64,000 nucleotides of DNA, taken from the NCBI RefSeq assembly GCF_026410195.1, contig NZ_JAPMLM010000069.1, positions 1 through 64,000 on the forward strand, read 5' to 3'. Position numbers and translations under genes: made by a program. The notes beneath the pieces were generated by a model. It was not told the DNA's origin, did not search any database, and saw nothing but the letters and a program-made list of their open reading frames with translations. How positions within the stretch are numbered: position 1 is the stretch's first letter; every line of letters begins with the position of its first letter. This document shows positions 51,431 to 61,061 of this stretch, piece after piece. The stretch comes from Xanthomarina sp. F2636L. GTDB taxonomy: Bacteria > Bacteroidota > Bacteroidia > Flavobacteriales > Flavobacteriaceae.

Positions 51431-53097
51431 TCGTTTAATTTCCTTTTAATCTTCTTAATATACAAATCTATATGTTCTTGGTCAGGAACTGTTGTAATTT
51501 CTTTGGTTTTTGCTATTTCAAAAGCATTTAATGCCGCTCTGTAATACTTTTTTTCATAATGATATATTCCTATCAAATAATAGGCTTTCCAATACTCTGG
51601 ATTGCTGTTTTTTAGTTTGTTTAATATGTTTGGATCCAAATGATCATCGTTATTTATTGCTTTAGAAACTTCTCTACTTAATATACGATAGGTTTCATAA
51701 TTGCTATAAGCTTGAGTATATTGAAACGGATCTTTTTCTATAGTTAGCTCTTTATTATTTAATGGTATGGCTTGCTTGTTTTCTGGTCCTTCAGAAAAAA
51801 TAGTATTCAAATTATAAGCGACAAACTCACCTAATTGATACGGATTTGCGGACACCCAGACTAACCCTGCTTCAGGTTTAAAAACAATGCCATGATGTGC
51901 CAACAGTTGATTTAAAGCTTTCTCATTGCCAAAACCAATCGTTTTATTCTGTAAACCTTTTTTATTCCTCAAAATATCGACGGCTAGCTCTGGAGTGATT
52001 TTTGGAGTTTCATTTAAAAGCTCTTCCATACGTTCGTAACGGTATTGCGAATGACTTTCAGCCTTGTGTTTGTTGTTTTTTTCATCATTTGCATAAGCCT
52101 CACTTTGAAAATGATTGGAGCAAATTAACTGATTGGAATTTTCAACTTCATAAACTCCAAAATTCTTAGGAGACACTTCTATAGTAACGGCTTTATTGTC
52201 TTTAGCACTTCCCACTAAAATGGATTCTGAGACAAATACCTGTCGTTTTTTAGCAATTGCAATGGCTTCTTCAATATTGGAGGCATATTGTAAAATTTCG
52301 CGAGTAAGAATAGAAATTGGGGTTTTGGCCACCCATGGAATATCAGACTTCCCAGCGTTGATTGTCACAGTCAAACCTTGATTGTTCATTCCAGAAACAA
52401 CGCCAATCATGCCAGCCCAGGTTACAGACATAAAATTGTAGCCTTTTGTTGGTTTTACAAAGGAAATTATTTTGTCTTTTGCGAAATCGTCGCCAGCATA
52501 AAAATCGAAATTTCTACCGATAATTAATTTCCCATCTTCCGTTTTATCTCCCCAAGCAGCAAAGGATGAACAGCCTACTAACATGAGGTCTTGAAGCGCA
52601 TGACCAATATCATGAGCGCTATGGAAATAAAGCATTCGTAAATAATCGTCTGCTACATAATCATAATCGTCTCCTGCATATTTAGAAAGCCCTAAAATTT
52701 CTGCTTTGTATTCTTCTGGAACATGTAAATACATTTTACGGTTGTACCAAGCCAACATTTTTCGCAATAGAGATTGTTTGAATTTTGAGGGTACCAACTC
52801 GTCCACTTTACTTAAAAAAGCATGTTCTTGTTTCTCAAAAAGCTCTTTGGTTAAACTTCCAGTATTTAAGCCAATTTGATAGGGATCTCCAGCAACATAT
52901 AATTCCCATTGACCAAATTTATTTTTTGTTAGATAGCCATTTTCAGTGGTGAAAGAGGTATCGGAAACTTTTTCACGCTCCGGAATATTGAGATTATAAC
53001 TACTAACATCTGGAACATCTTTTATGGATTTTGAAACTCCACAAGAGCTCAAGCTAAATATCAAAAACAGAAAGAGTATCTTAAAAACTAGCTTCAT
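51427..53097 (-). CDS. C45-type autoproteolytic acyltransferase lipoprotein
   Basis: 556 residues with a lipobox SLSSC (Cys19). The C45/Ntn nucleophile is Cys176 in LMLVGCSSFAAWG, followed by DGKLIIGRNFDF, as in acyl-CoA:6-aminopenicillanic acid acyltransferase relatives. The last ~90 residues look like a short TPR-like pair (YYLIGIYHYEKKYYRAALNAF). It overlaps both neighbours by 4 bp. Position in the pigment operon suggests it esterifies or transfers an acyl group outside the cytoplasm, for example polyene acid to a resorcinol; that is inference. Confidence 0.85.
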   Translation of the reverse strand: MKLVFKILFLFLIFSLSSCGVSKSIKDVPDVSSYNLNIPEREKVSDTSFTTENGYLTKNKFGQWELYVAGDPYQIGLNTGSLTKELFEKQEHAFLSKVDELVPSKFKQSLLRKMLAWYNRKMYLHVPEEYKAEILGLSKYAGDDYDYVADDYLRMLYFHSAHDIGHALQDLMLVGCSSFAAWGDKTEDGKLIIGRNFDFYAGDDFAKDKIISFVKPTKGYNFMSVTWAGMIGVVSGMNNQGLTVTINAGKSDIPWVAKTPISILTREILQYASNIEEAIAIAKKRQVFVSESILVGSAKDNKAVTIEVSPKNFGVYEVENSNQLICSNHFQSEAYANDEKNNKHKAESHSQYRYERMEELLNETPKITPELAVDILRNKKGLQNKTIGFGNEKALNQLLAHHGIVFKPEAGLVWVSANPYQLGEFVAYNLNTIFSEGPENKQAIPLNNKELTIEKDPFQYTQAYSNYETYRILSREVSKAINNDDHLDPNILNKLKNSNPEYWKAYYLIGIYHYEKKYYRAALNAFEIAKTKEITTVPDQEHIDLYIKKIKRKLNE

Positions 53098-54638
53098 GTT
53101 TCTTTAGTTTTTGTGGGTTTATTAGCTTCAATAATCTTGTTTAATAAATATTCCTGCCCTAATATTTCCGAACAGGTTACAACAGCACCAATAGTTACAC
53201 CTAAAATGCCATGCATGTTTAAACATTGTCCAGTAAAAAGGAGGTTGTCAATTTTGGTTTTAGGTGAAATAAAAGATTGCATGGATTTGTTTACATCTTT
53301 AGAATAACCATACATAGAACCGCGATTGGTGGCAATATAATCTCTATATGACAAAGGTGATGAGGTATAGGTTTCCAAAATACATTCTCGAATATTTGGA
53401 AATTTTTTCTCTAATTCTATGATGATTTTTTCGGCTTTTTCTTGTTTGAATTGCTCATAAGTCTGCCCACGATCATTTTTATCAGCTACTGTGTTAAAAG
53501 TGTTTTCCCAAGGTTCCACTTCTTCATAACGCATGTAGGTCATAATAGTTATATTATCACCATACTCGTCGTTATTTTTCTTGATTCCCATGGAAAGCAT
53601 ATAGTTTTCTGGCCAACTTTCTTGGGTGTAATGTTGTCCATTCCAAACAGCATCAACCGATTTAAAATGATAATAATTCTTGTTTATATATTTAAAACAA
53701 TCAGGTTTTAAGACAATATATAGGCTGAAAGCAGCAATGGTACTTTCTATGTTTTTAATTCTATTGACATAGGACTTTCGCAGTTTTCCTTGCCCAATTA
53801 GGTCTAAGGTAAGCTTAGGCTCAATGTTTGAGATGAATTGATTTCCCTGAATTTCATTACCATTTTCGCAAATTACAGAACTTATTTTTTCATCTTCAAA
53901 CTTAAATTTTACAACTTCGTGATATTTGTATACTTCACCACCAGCTTCTAAAAGTCTTCGGATTAATAATTTAGTAATTTGACTGCCTCCATTTAAACAA
54001 CGATAAGAACTTTGAATGTATGAGTTTACTGATAAAGAATGCACATAAAATGGCGTTTTATAACCATCTCCTGCATATAAAAAATTGGTTCCAGCCAAAA
54101 TAGCTTGTAAGAGTTTGTTATCTGTTATGGATTCTAAAAACTCTCGAATTTGTAGTTTAAATACTCCATCTGCATAAGGTCTGCCAGGTTTTAATCTATA
54201 TAGTGGGAACTTATCGCAGGTTTCTTTTATTTTATTACAGTAAGCTTGAATGGCTGCTTCTTCATCTGGAAAATCTGCAACTAAAATTTCAATGAATTTC
54301 TCATAGCCTTGGGCATAAAGGTATTCCTTTTCATCGTCATCAAAAGTAATAGCATCAAAGCCCTCTTCATCCATTTTTTTTAATGCCAACTCTTCCATAA
54401 TTCCCAGGTAATTGAAGTATTGATAAAGGTTTTGTCCTTTGCTTAAACTTCCTATGTAGTGAACGCCTGTATCGAAAATTGATTTGTCTCTAACAAAGGT
54501 TTGAAGATTACCACCATACTGTTGATTTTTTTCCAAAACACAAACGCTGTAACCTTCTTTTGCAAGAATGACTGCTGAGACCAGACCTCCTAAGCCACTG
54601 CCAATTATTACAACATCGTATTTAGGTTTTGGTTTCAA
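53094..54638 (-). CDS. FAD-dependent oxidoreductase, CrtI/phytoene-desaturase-like
   Basis: 514 residues. N-terminal Rossmann motif VVIIGSGLGGLVSAVILAKEG (residues 9-29, GSGLGG at 13-18) and VLEKNQQYGGNLQTF are typical of CrtI/retinol-saturase enzymes; the C-terminal FTGQCLNMHGILGVTIGA is the FAD-closing motif. It would oxidise or reduce a polyene chain or its precursor. Coupled by 4-bp overlaps to the genes on both sides of the operon. Confidence 0.9.
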   Translation of the reverse strand: MKPKPKYDVVIIGSGLGGLVSAVILAKEGYSVCVLEKNQQYGGNLQTFVRDKSIFDTGVHYIGSLSKGQNLYQYFNYLGIMEELALKKMDEEGFDAITFDDDEKEYLYAQGYEKFIEILVADFPDEEAAIQAYCNKIKETCDKFPLYRLKPGRPYADGVFKLQIREFLESITDNKLLQAILAGTNFLYAGDGYKTPFYVHSLSVNSYIQSSYRCLNGGSQITKLLIRRLLEAGGEVYKYHEVVKFKFEDEKISSVICENGNEIQGNQFISNIEPKLTLDLIGQGKLRKSYVNRIKNIESTIAAFSLYIVLKPDCFKYINKNYYHFKSVDAVWNGQHYTQESWPENYMLSMGIKKNNDEYGDNITIMTYMRYEEVEPWENTFNTVADKNDRGQTYEQFKQEKAEKIIIELEKKFPNIRECILETYTSSPLSYRDYIATNRGSMYGYSKDVNKSMQSFISPKTKIDNLLFTGQCLNMHGILGVTIGAVVTCSEILGQEYLLNKIIEANKPTKTKET

Positions 54639-57600
54639 GGACTTACTGTTTTGGTTAATATGATTATTTGATCTGTTTGATGTACTATCTTAAAAGTATG
54701 GTTTTTAATTATTTCTGAAGCTGATTCTATATTTGAATGAAGCAATATAACTGTACTAACTCCATTTAAAATAACTGTTTCAAGTTGTTCATTAGTTACA
54801 TGTATATCATCCAGAATGATAACATTGCCTTTTTGTTTTAAAATTTCTTCAGGTGTATCTAATACCGAAATTTTATAATGATTATTAGTTAAATAACTGT
54901 TTTTAATGATGGCACTAATAGGTTTATCTTCAAAATGAGTAAAGATTTTTCTATCAGGTCTGTCCAGTGCCAATAAGAAATCCAATTGCCCACAAGTTTT
55001 CGAAAAATGCAAAATACCATCTTTTTCTCCAACCGAATCTATGATGGTTTTATAAGTTGTTTTATTAGTTTTTAAATCTAACTTTACTTGTTTATAAAGA
55101 GTATCACCCTTATATCTAAACTCTTCCAAAACAACCTTATGAAAATAGCTTTCATCTTCAATGTTTGCTCTTAAAACATTAAATTCATTTTTAAAATAAG
55201 TACTAATTTTTTTTGTTGTATCTCTGGTTGTACCGTTAAAAAAATCACTTTTAAATGGGATTCTATCTAATATTTTAACTGAAATAACACCTCTTTTTAT
55301 AACGAAATTTCCTTTTGGCAGCACTTCAGAATTTCCATGAATCATTACTGGAACGATATCTAATTTAAATTTTTCGGCTAAAAAGAAAGCTCCTTTATGG
55401 AAACGTTTTGCCTTATTAGTGTATGAACGCGTTCCTTCAGGGAAAGCCATTAAACTATAACCCTGATTGACTTTTTCTTGAAGATGATCCACACCTTTTT
55501 CAATACCACTAGATACGGGATAAAAACCAGCAAGTTTGACTGCTTTTCCAAAGAATGGCGAGTTGTAAACCCAATCGTTGACTAAGAAAATCATTTTTGG
55601 ATGCAACATGCCAATAGCCAAAATGTCTAGAAAAGAGGTGTGATTAGCAATAATCATGGCTTGTTTTTCAAATGTCTCATGAGATTCGTTTATCACTTTG
55701 GTTTTAAAAAAGGGATAAGAATCTAAAACTGATTTCATAAACTTCGACATGACTCTATGAAACCAATTCATTTTAATTTTCATACTTATTGGTACTACTT
55801 TCATAACAGCAATGCCGATTAAGGATAAAAACAAACCTCCTAAGCCATAATAGGTAAAAGAGATAGAAGAGTGAATAAACATGAGGATTGGCGAAGGTTT
55901 ACTGTGTTTACTTCCTACGAAAAAGATAAATAACAATGGCTGAATAGTAAAGGAAATCAACATGGCCGATGAAATTCCAATTAATGACACCAAGGAAATA
56001 CTATGCAATGCTGGATGCTTAGCGAAAATGAGAACACCAACACCTAAAATAGTTGTAATTACAGAAAGTAAAATGGATGTTTTATGAGTTGGTAAGGAGC
56101 TTTCTCCTGTTCGTAATTCGTGTAGCAAGCCATTGGTGATAAATATACTATAGTCGATTCCTAAACCAAAAATAAAGGTGGTTATTATGATGTTGAAAAT
56201 ATTAAATTCTACTCCAAATAAACCCATAACTCCTATGGTTAACAACCAAGTTAAGGCAATAGGGAGGAGGGTTACTAAGGTTAAAGAAAAGCTTCTGTAA
56301 AAAAGTAATAAAAGCAGTAAAACTACAAAAAACGAATAGCCAACCAAACTATTGAAATCGTTTTTAAGATTACCTAAAAAGGTTTCGTTCATTTGTTTTC
56401 TGTCAATAACAAGTGTTTGCGAGCTGTCTTCAAATTTGTTAAACAAGTTTTCGGCTTGTTCGTCTTTTAATTTAACTAAGGTAGTAATGGTTGTAAAATC
56501 GTTTTTGGTTGCAATATAATCGTCAACAGAAATAGTTTTAAAATCTTTAAAACCGTCAACGTTTAAAACGTTGAAATCTGAATTTAAATGTGAGTAAAAC
56601 TCTTCAAAACTACTAGGTTTAAAACCTAATTCCGAACCACTTTCAATCAGGTTTTTTTGTGTGATTTGCTTGGTTTCTTCTGTCCAGAAACTATTCCAAG
56701 TTTCTAATTGTTGTTCTTGGATTTCAGTAGATTTTATTAAGGTACTTATAGAGCTAAACCCAATAATACTATCTTTTTCTTTCAGACTTTTTAGGATTGA
56801 AAAAATGCTGTCGTTTGCAATTAAAACATCTTGTTCTTTATTGCCGTAAGCTGCAATATAAACGGATTTAGAATTTATATTGGTTAAGGCATCTAATCTA
56901 TCCTGGGCTTCGCGGAGTTCAGTTGGTTCAAAGTTTAAGTTAGCTAAATCGTTGTTGAAAGTTACTTTTGTATAAGTAAAGTAACTCATAAAAAACAGCA
57001 AAACTAAACCTATTAAAACCCATTTGTTTTTATGAAGCGGATACCTTGCTACTTTATCTAAAACAGTGGATTTTTTAGAGCTTTTACTTTTGTCTTTATA
57101 AACTAAAGGAATAAAAATTAAAGCAAAAGAAGAAGCTCCAAGCACACTAATAGCTGCAAACAGGCCTAAATCTTGAAGCGCTTGAGAATCTAAAAAGAGT
57201 AAACATAAAAACGCAAGAGCGGTAGTTAAACTGCTCATTAAAATAGGTTTGGTAATTTCTTGATACAGTGCTTTTACATTATTGTTACTTCTTATATGCG
57301 TTAAAATATGCAAGGCATAATCGAGAGTTATTCCAAGTAATACCGAGCCAATTCCTAAGGAAACAGCCGAAATTTTTGTTCTAATTAAAAAGAGTAAAGC
57401 TACTGCTAATAAAGCACCAAAAGCAGTTGGTACAAAAAGAATAAGAGGCACACTTAGCTTTCTATAAAAAAGAATTAAGATTAGTAATAAGACTGTAACA
57501 GCAATTCCAACGGTTAATTGAATATCTTTTTTTATCTGTTTGGCATTGGCAACTGCTACCAAAGCTCCACCAAAATATTCGCTACTAATTTTGCCTTTAA

Positions 57601-58327
57601 ACTCCTTATTTAATTTAGAATTTAAACTATAAAGCTGTTCTGCAAAATGAGCGTTTTCAGATGTTTCGCTAGATGGATAAGTAGGAGAAATAAATAAAAG
57701 GATGTGTTTTTTATCTTTACTCAATAAAAAGCCATTTTGCATTGTAAACTCATTGCCAAAACTTAGAAGTTGTAATTTTTTTAAGGCTAAAAAAGAAAGA
57801 CTTAACGGATCTCTTAAAATGGTTTCTTTAGCTACCATTCCAGACGGCGAAATCAAGGTTTTGTAATTGGCAGTGGTAATGGCATCAATACTATCTTTTT
57901 GGAGTTTGTTTTCAATAATTTTATAATCTGAAGGGTCTAGAAAATGGGGTAAGTTGTTATAGACAAAATCTAAAGTATTAAGAATTTCTTCATCTTCAAC
58001 TTTTCCTTGAATTTTAGTAAAATAGGTACTGGAAGTAGTATTGATACTATCGATAAACTGTGTGGCGTATTGTGTTAAATCGTTAATAGAGCCAGAAGAT
58101 TCCTTTTTGATGTTTACAATAATCTTATCGGCAAAATTAACCGATTTTAAAACTTTCTGAAGATTGGAATTTTCTTCGTTAATAGGGATAAGCTTGGTAA
58201 TATCTTCTTCAAACGTAATTTTTGAAGCTAGAAAACCTAGGCTTAAAACAAGAAGCCCTAAAGCAAAAAAGCCTAGAATTTTTCTTGAGGCTAAAAAGGT
58301 GTGTATGTTATAAAAAAGGTTAATCAT
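54635..58327 (-). CDS. MMPL-type exporter fused to lysophospholipid acyltransferase, with C-terminal extra domain
   Basis: 1230 residues. Residues 1-~840 are an RND/MMPL transporter: N-terminal helix, large extracytoplasmic loops (about 30-250 and 450-640), and two six-helix blocks (for example GIGSVLLGITLDYALHI and FIFGLGIDYSIFI). At ~895 comes ANHTSFLD (NHx4D) and at ~961 FPEGTRS, an intact acyltransferase domain. The last ~170 residues (EEFRYKGDTLYKQVKLDL...) form a further soluble domain, perhaps a degenerate methyltransferase. Likely exports and attaches a lipid-linked pigment; 4-bp and 8-bp overlaps with neighbours. Confidence 0.87.
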   Translation of the reverse strand: MINLFYNIHTFLASRKILGFFALGLLVLSLGFLASKITFEEDITKLIPINEENSNLQKVLKSVNFADKIIVNIKKESSGSINDLTQYATQFIDSINTTSSTYFTKIQGKVEDEEILNTLDFVYNNLPHFLDPSDYKIIENKLQKDSIDAITTANYKTLISPSGMVAKETILRDPLSLSFLALKKLQLLSFGNEFTMQNGFLLSKDKKHILLFISPTYPSSETSENAHFAEQLYSLNSKLNKEFKGKISSEYFGGALVAVANAKQIKKDIQLTVGIAVTVLLLILILFYRKLSVPLILFVPTAFGALLAVALLFLIRTKISAVSLGIGSVLLGITLDYALHILTHIRSNNNVKALYQEITKPILMSSLTTALAFLCLLFLDSQALQDLGLFAAISVLGASSFALIFIPLVYKDKSKSSKKSTVLDKVARYPLHKNKWVLIGLVLLFFMSYFTYTKVTFNNDLANLNFEPTELREAQDRLDALTNINSKSVYIAAYGNKEQDVLIANDSIFSILKSLKEKDSIIGFSSISTLIKSTEIQEQQLETWNSFWTEETKQITQKNLIESGSELGFKPSSFEEFYSHLNSDFNVLNVDGFKDFKTISVDDYIATKNDFTTITTLVKLKDEQAENLFNKFEDSSQTLVIDRKQMNETFLGNLKNDFNSLVGYSFFVVLLLLLLFYRSFSLTLVTLLPIALTWLLTIGVMGLFGVEFNIFNIIITTFIFGLGIDYSIFITNGLLHELRTGESSLPTHKTSILLSVITTILGVGVLIFAKHPALHSISLVSLIGISSAMLISFTIQPLLFIFFVGSKHSKPSPILMFIHSSISFTYYGLGGLFLSLIGIAVMKVVPISMKIKMNWFHRVMSKFMKSVLDSYPFFKTKVINESHETFEKQAMIIANHTSFLDILAIGMLHPKMIFLVNDWVYNSPFFGKAVKLAGFYPVSSGIEKGVDHLQEKVNQGYSLMAFPEGTRSYTNKAKRFHKGAFFLAEKFKLDIVPVMIHGNSEVLPKGNFVIKRGVISVKILDRIPFKSDFFNGTTRDTTKKISTYFKNEFNVLRANIEDESYFHKVVLEEFRYKGDTLYKQVKLDLKTNKTTYKTIIDSVGEKDGILHFSKTCGQLDFLLALDRPDRKIFTHFEDKPISAIIKNSYLTNNHYKISVLDTPEEILKQKGNVIILDDIHVTNEQLETVILNGVSTVILLHSNIESASEIIKNHTFKIVHQTDQIIILTKTVSP

Positions 58328-59516
58328 TTTTTAATGCCATATTCTTCTTATCAAAAAAGCTAAAGAAAATATATCCAATTAGTCCAAAAACAATCGCTCC
58401 AATAACTGCTAAGGTAAAACTTCCAACAATATACGTTTTTAGATGTTCAATTGCTTCAAAATTATCCATCATTTCTTCAATGGAATAAGAGATTTTTTCA
58501 CCTAAAACCCATTGACCTAATTCCAAACTCGCATAAATAATAAACGGAATAAAAGGAGGTAAACTCACATTGGAAAAGGCAAAAGATATGGCTTTATTTA
58601 ATTTTAGAAAAATGGCGAGTGATAGAACTAAAAAGGTATGAAATCCCCAAAGAGGCGAAAAACCTATAAAGGTTCCTAGAGCAATAGATAGCGCCTTCTT
58701 TTTTGGTGAGTCGTTATGACCTAATAAATCTTCTACAAAAAATCGTTTAAGTCCTTTTTTTTTAATATTTCTAAAAAGTCGTCTAGGGAAGTAATAGATA
58801 GAAGTCAAAAATACAAGCCATGTATTTAAGATGCTAATTCTGGTGAAATCTTTAAAAGGTCTGAAATGTGATACACGTTCAGATTCGTCATATAACACTT
58901 GAATGGGCATGTTTATAACGTCCACATCTTTCCATGCCGTTTTTACTATAACTTCAATTTCAAACTCGAATTTATTGGTGTAAAATTTCAGGTCTTTGAT
59001 TACATTTAACGGATACAATCTAAATCCAGATTGGGTGTCTTTAAGTTTAATACCAGTTTCTATCCAAAACCAAAAGTTTGAAAATTTATTTCCAAAACTA
59101 CTTTTTCCAGGAACACCTTCTTGTTCCATATTTCTAGAACCAATAACCAATAGGTCTTTGCCCAAATTATTCTCTAGCTCCGCAATGAAATCTGGAATAT
59201 CGCTAGGAAAATGCTGTCCATCAGAATCTATAGTAATAGCATGTTTATAACCTAAAGAAATGGCATGTTTAAAACCTTCTCTTAACGCTAAACCTTTTCC
59301 CTTGTTTTCTGAAAAATGAATTTGCTGAAGCTGCTGGTAATCCTTTAAAATAGTTGAAGTAGTATCTGTAGAACCATCGTTAACAACTATAATATTACTA
59401 GTTAGTTCTAGAACTCCATCTAAAACTCGATTTAGAGTACGATGGTTGTTGTATGTTGGAATGATGACACATACGTTTAAATTGGTAATTTTTTGTCTAA
59501 TAAGCTCGTTATTCAA
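58320..59516 (-). CDS. GT2 glycosyltransferase with C-terminal DUF2062
   Basis: 398 residues. Residues ~12-240 are a GT-A family 2 domain (CVIIPTYNN, IIVVNDGSTD, and the metal-site ITIDSDGQHFPSD). Residues ~255-395 are DUF2062 with two to three helices (SPKKKALSIALGTFIGFSP, GFHTFLVLSLAIFLKL). It overlaps the MMPL fusion gene by 8 bp, so it works in the same pathway, perhaps adding a sugar to the product or its lipid carrier. Confidence 0.9.
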   Translation of the reverse strand: MNNELIRQKITNLNVCVIIPTYNNHRTLNRVLDGVLELTSNIIVVNDGSTDTTSTILKDYQQLQQIHFSENKGKGLALREGFKHAISLGYKHAITIDSDGQHFPSDIPDFIAELENNLGKDLLVIGSRNMEQEGVPGKSSFGNKFSNFWFWIETGIKLKDTQSGFRLYPLNVIKDLKFYTNKFEFEIEVIVKTAWKDVDVINMPIQVLYDESERVSHFRPFKDFTRISILNTWLVFLTSIYYFPRRLFRNIKKKGLKRFFVEDLLGHNDSPKKKALSIALGTFIGFSPLWGFHTFLVLSLAIFLKLNKAISFAFSNVSLPPFIPFIIYASLELGQWVLGEKISYSIEEMMDNFEAIEHLKTYIVGSFTLAVIGAIVFGLIGYIFFSFFDKKNMALKND

Positions 59517-59536
59517 TTCTATGAAGCATTGTTTTG

Positions 59537-60034
59537 TTATTGATCCGAAATTACTGATTTTTCTTCATCCGTAAAGACTTTAGATTGTAAAATATAGTCT
59601 TTTATATGTCCTTTTAAATTCTCTGAAGAAATGTGCTCAAATTGTTTCAATAGAAAGAGTTTATCCTCGTCAATATGGTCTTTATACTTTAAAATTTTTG
59701 GGGTATTTTCTTGAATACCTAATCTAATAAAGCGAGGCTCAATGGCATTTGGCTCTTTTTCTATGGCAAATTCTATGTATGAAACGCCTTCAATAAAACC
59801 ATCTTTTTTATCTTTTAGAGTTTCAGAATATTTCGCTTTTAAAGCAATGGCAGCTCCTTTGTAGGCAACCAAAGACACATTATTTTCTTTGTTGACATCT
59901 TTAAGCATGTTGTAAAAAACCAACATGTTTTCCTTGTCCTGAGTCGCTTCTTTATAAGCCATACGAACTTCACTCAGATTTTGAGAAAGCGTAAAAAAAC
60001 TTATAATGGATAAAAAAAGGGTTAGAAACTTCAC
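59537..60034 (-). CDS. Secreted protein of unknown function in the pigment cluster
   Basis: 165 residues with a signal peptide (about 1-17, ending TLS). The mature protein is charged and helical (VRMAYKEATQDKENMLVFYNML), without cysteines or enzyme motifs. I cannot name the family. It lies 20 bp before the glycosyltransferase gene and 12 bp after the dehydratase gene, so it belongs to the operon and may be a periplasmic accessory protein. Confidence 0.75.
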   Translation of the reverse strand: MKFLTLFLSIISFFTLSQNLSEVRMAYKEATQDKENMLVFYNMLKDVNKENNVSLVAYKGAAIALKAKYSETLKDKKDGFIEGVSYIEFAIEKEPNAIEPRFIRLGIQENTPKILKYKDHIDEDKLFLLKQFEHISSENLKGHIKDYILQSKVFTDEEKSVISDQ

Positions 60035-60046
60035 AATAAAAATATT

Positions 60047-60412
60047 TTAGATGACTTTATAATTATTAGTCAATTTTAATGCCACAGTCTCGTCAAAAGT
60101 GGTACTGTTTTTTACTTTGTAGCCTGTATCTGTTTCACTAATGTCTAATTCTAATACTAAGTTTGGTGTTTTTTCAGGATTGATAATGGCCATAAACTTC
60201 ACATTGCTAGACGATTCCATAAAAAGTTTTTTATCGACAATTTGCTCTGTGAGTTCTTTAATTATCTGCATCATACAAACGCCAGGAGTTATAGGATTAC
60301 CAGGAAAATGACCTTTAAAAATGTCGTGATTTTTGTTGATGGTGATTTTGGCAGTAGTTATATTATCGACTACATTAAGCGCATTTATTTTATAAAAATC
60401 TTTTAGCAACAT
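60047..60412 (-). CDS. Hotdog-fold 3-hydroxyacyl-ACP dehydratase (FabZ/ApeI-like)
   Basis: 121 residues. The hotdog active site FKGHFPGNPITPGVCMMQ holds the catalytic His of FabZ-type dehydratases; the sequence PGV followed by C rather than the usual L/M is noted. This small variant fits ApeI-like dehydratases in aryl-polyene clusters, where repeated dehydration yields the conjugated chain. It lies 2 bp after the outer-membrane-protein stop, so it is tightly coupled. Confidence 0.85.
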   Translation of the reverse strand: MLLKDFYKINALNVVDNITTAKITINKNHDIFKGHFPGNPITPGVCMMQIIKELTEQIVDKKLFMESSSNVKFMAIINPEKTPNLVLELDISETDTGYKVKNSTTFDETVALKLTNNYKVI

Positions 60413-60414
60413 GA

Positions 60415-61023
60415 CTAATCTTTTTTACTAGTGTTAAATTTATAAGCGAGACCAATTTGAAAAACAGAATTAAACTGGCTCCTATCTTGATATAATTCTG
60501 AGTCAAAATTATGAAAAGAGCCGGAATATACATCTATTAATCCTTGTTTATATCGTGCTTCTATAGCTAAACCATTTTTAAATTCGAAACCAAACCCAAA
60601 AGACATGCTAAAATCTATAAAAGTAGCTTGATTACCACTTCCTTCGCCTCTGTTTATTAGCCCGATTAATGTGTCGTCTATATCGAGATCTAAACCTGGT
60701 CTTGCCAACAGGTATAAGCCCAAACCTGGAGATAAAAAGAATTTATTTGTTACCCCAATAGTAATATATTCTACATAAATCAAACCTTCATTCTTTGTTT
60801 TTCCACCTTGATTAGAATAGCCTAATTCGGGTTGTAGTGCATAGAAATCTGAGATTCTTGTCTGATAAAATATTCCAAAATAGGCATTAGTTTTATGTTC
60901 TAAGCTGGCATTTGTTATTTTAGAAATATTGATACCTCCACGGAAACCAATCCCTTTTTTGGATTGAGAGAGGGAAATGCTTACAACAAAAATAAAACAG
61001 ATAGATAGCAGTAAGTTTTTCAT
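60415..61023 (-). CDS. Outer-membrane beta-barrel protein (PorT-like)
   Basis: 202 residues from ATG at 61023, chosen because MKNLLLSICFIFVVSISLSQ is a clean signal peptide; the longer in-frame start adds a non-signal stretch. Alternating pattern of aromatic and small residues (ALQPELGYSNQGG, FGFGFEFKNGLAIEARYKQG) indicates an 8-stranded barrel ending in YKF. It is a paralogue of the next upstream gene. The role is unknown. Confidence 0.82.
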   Translation of the reverse strand: MKNLLLSICFIFVVSISLSQSKKGIGFRGGINISKITNASLEHKTNAYFGIFYQTRISDFYALQPELGYSNQGGKTKNEGLIYVEYITIGVTNKFFLSPGLGLYLLARPGLDLDIDDTLIGLINRGEGSGNQATFIDFSMSFGFGFEFKNGLAIEARYKQGLIDVYSGSFHNFDSELYQDRSQFNSVFQIGLAYKFNTSKKD

Positions 61024-61061
61024 GTTTTTAAGAATAATCACAAATGTTCTTCAAAGACGAA

